Source: Rahnella aquatilis CIP 78.65 = ATCC 33071
GTDB lineage: Bacteria > Pseudomonadota > Gammaproteobacteria > Enterobacterales > Enterobacteriaceae
Direction of reading: 5' to 3'
Length of the DNA: 64,000 bases
NCBI RefSeq assembly: GCF_000241955.1
Contig: NC_016818.1
Location: forward strand, 4,712,001 to 4,776,000
The translations under genes and the position numbers were made by a program. Every line of letters begins with the position of its first letter. Within the stretch, counting starts at the first letter, position 1. Below the pieces are notes generated by a model that had not been told where the DNA came from, searched no databases, and was given only the letters and a program-made list of their open reading frames with translations. This document shows positions 62,952-64,000 of this stretch, one piece after another.

Positions 62952-63520
62952 CCGGTGCCCTGGCTGCCGGACGTCGGAAAATGGACTCCTTTGGTGTCAT
63001 TATTATTGCCGCAGCAACCGCCATTGGCGGCGGCTCTGTTCGCGACATGTTGTTAGGGCATTATCCATTGGGATGGGTTAAGCACCCGGAGTACATCGTG
63101 ATTGTGGCTGTCGCCGCGCTGATGACCACCTGGCTGGCCCCTTTAATGCAACATCTGCGAAAGCTCTTTTTAGTGCTTGATGCCGTAGGGCTGGTGGTGT
63201 TTTCCATTATCGGCACACAAGTGGCACTCGATATGGGACATGGCGCTATCATTGCTTCCGTTTGTGCCGTTATTACCGGTGTTTTTGGTGGCGTGCTGCG
63301 GGACATGATGTGCAATCAGATCCCGCTGGTGTTTCAGAAAGAAATTTATGCCGGGGTATCTTTTGCCTCAGCCTGGGTATACATCGGACTGCAATATTTC
63401 TCACTACCCCATAATCTGATCGTTATCATCACGCTGCTGATCGGCTTTACCGCACGTCTTATCGCGCTGCGTTTTCGCCTAGGATTACCTGTATTTAATT
63501 ACCCGCATTCGGACCACTAA
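62903..63520 (+). CDS. yicG: TRIC-type cation channel family protein YicG
   Basis: A 205-residue inner-membrane protein with seven hydrophobic helices in two repeats, each holding a glycine-rich kink: [13 protein letters not shown] (about residues 41-53) and [12 protein letters not shown] (about 128-139). This is the UPF0126/TRIC pattern of bacterial trimeric cation channels; the physiological ion is unknown for YicG. Start [20 protein letters not shown] matches E. coli but has no visible ribosome site. It is convergent with ligB. Confidence 0.92.
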   Translation: MLLTVLYIIGITAEAMTGALAAGRRKMDSFGVIIIAAATAIGGGSVRDMLLGHYPLGWVKHPEYIVIVAVAALMTTWLAPLMQHLRKLFLVLDAVGLVVFSIIGTQVALDMGHGAIIASVCAVITGVFGGVLRDMMCNQIPLVFQKEIYAGVSFASAWVYIGLQYFSLPHNLIVIITLLIGFTARLIALRFRLGLPVFNYPHSDH

Positions 63521-63541
63521 TGCGTCCTTCCGTGTAGCCCG

Positions 63542-64000
63542 TTAGCGGAATGCAGGCAATTGCACCTGCTTCAGAGTTTCGGTCAAAATCTCAACGTCCG
63601 GATGATGAATAAAATCAAAAACCTGAGCGGCCCGCTTTCTCCCGATCCCCTCAGTCATTTCCCAGTCGCGAGACGTCAGTTGTTTCAACCTGTTCCAGCT
63701 TTGCTGGCGTTCTGCAAATCCCAGGGCAAAAGAAGGAAATCCTATTGCTGACAGCCAGCGCCGGAAGCTCCTTTCGCGTGCAAGATGAATTTGCGCCATC
63801 AGCTTTTGCGCCTGTTTAACACCGATACCCGGAACCGCAGCCAGCTCTTTTTCGTTAAAGCTTAACCAACTGATCAGAGAATCCGCCGGGGAAGCATCCA
63901 GTAACTTTTGCCATGTGGCCCCGCCGAACCCCGCCATATCTAACGCTTCCGGCCCGCTAAGCCAGATCAGACGTGAGAGAAACTGCTGCATGCAGCCCGG
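63542..64000 (-). CDS. ligB: NAD+-dependent DNA ligase LigB, C-terminal part
   Basis: The last 152 codons of a gene that runs off the right edge. It shows two helix-hairpin-helix segments, ELAAVPGIGVKQAQKLM and WEMTEGIGRKRAAQVFDF, as in the C-terminal DNA-binding region of LigB. Reading continues upstream of the Met at 63991 (P-G-C-M-Q-Q), including the cysteine expected just before this region, so 63991 is not the start. The adjacency to yicG matches E. coli yicG-ligB. Confidence 0.85.
   Translation of the reverse strand, partial: PGCMQQFLSRLIWLSGPEALDMAGFGGATWQKLLDASPADSLISWLSFNEKELAAVPGIGVKQAQKLMAQIHLARERSFRRWLSAIGFPSFALGFAERQQSWNRLKQLTSRDWEMTEGIGRKRAAQVFDFIHHPDVEILTETLKQVQLPAFR

Overview
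The window is a stretch of enterobacterial chromosome carrying core genes in the classical E. coli order: metL-metB/metJ-rpmE-priA-cytR-ftsN-hslVU-menA-rraA-zapB-glpFKX, then fpr-yiiR-yiiQ-tpiA-sbp-pfkA-cpxPRA-trmL-cysE-gpsA-secB-grxC-yibN-gpmM-envC-yibQ, then kbl-tdh, the LPS core (waa) cluster, coaD-mutM-rpmGB-radC-coaBC-dut-slmA, and pyrE-rph-yicC. Moderate G+C, emrD next to glpX/fpr, a Klebsiella/Serratia-style waaQ-wabG-waaA-waaE-coaD block and a fabF paralogue beside a TetR gene suggest Yersiniaceae, most like Rahnella, Rouxiella or Ewingella. The genus is an inference. I saw no tRNA, rRNA, insertion sequence, prophage or CRISPR array.

Region by region. 1-2.6 kb: methionine genes under a four-repeat MetJ operator, and ribosomal protein L31. 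2.6-9.1 kb: replication restart helicase, nucleoside repressor CytR, divisome protein FtsN, and the heat-shock protease HslVU with a sigma-32-type promoter and a strong 5' UTR hairpin. 9.1-15.2 kb: menaquinone synthesis, RNase E inhibitor, ZapB and the glycerol regulon glpFKX. 15.2-20.7 kb: EmrD efflux pump, flavodoxin reductase, two small uncharacterised proteins, triosephosphate isomerase and the sulfate-binding protein. 20.8-25 kb: phosphofructokinase and the Cpx envelope-stress system, including the 3' UTR small RNA CpxQ; the usual fieF gene between cpxP and pfkA is absent. 25-33 kb: trmL, cysE, gpsA, secB, grxC, yibN, gpmM, envC and yibQ.

The accessory part is LPS biosynthesis in two visibly AT-richer blocks. 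At 33.1-35.2 kb, two glycosyltransferase-like genes sit between yibQ and tdh, where E. coli carries the unrelated waaH. At 37.8-49.8 kb, hldD-waaF-waaC build the heptose inner core. GT9, GT8 and GT2 enzymes and the O-antigen ligase follow, then waaQ, wabG-like, waaA and waaE. Genes from waaF to waaL overlap or nearly touch, so they look translationally coupled. A run of hairpins lies ahead of waaQ and reaches its start codon.

The last 15 kb are housekeeping genes with two accessory units: a membrane protein (DUF2157/DUF4401) plus GDYXXLXY protein pair, and a TetR regulator with a FabF-type ketosynthase whose motifs look more alphaproteobacterial than enteric. The window ends with yicG and the C-terminus of ligB. 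I did not find a clearly new multi-gene system. The best leads are the LPS glycosyltransferase pair, the waaQ leader hairpins, the rpmB leader inverted repeat, the FabF/TetR unit and a small ORF overlapping the yicG start.
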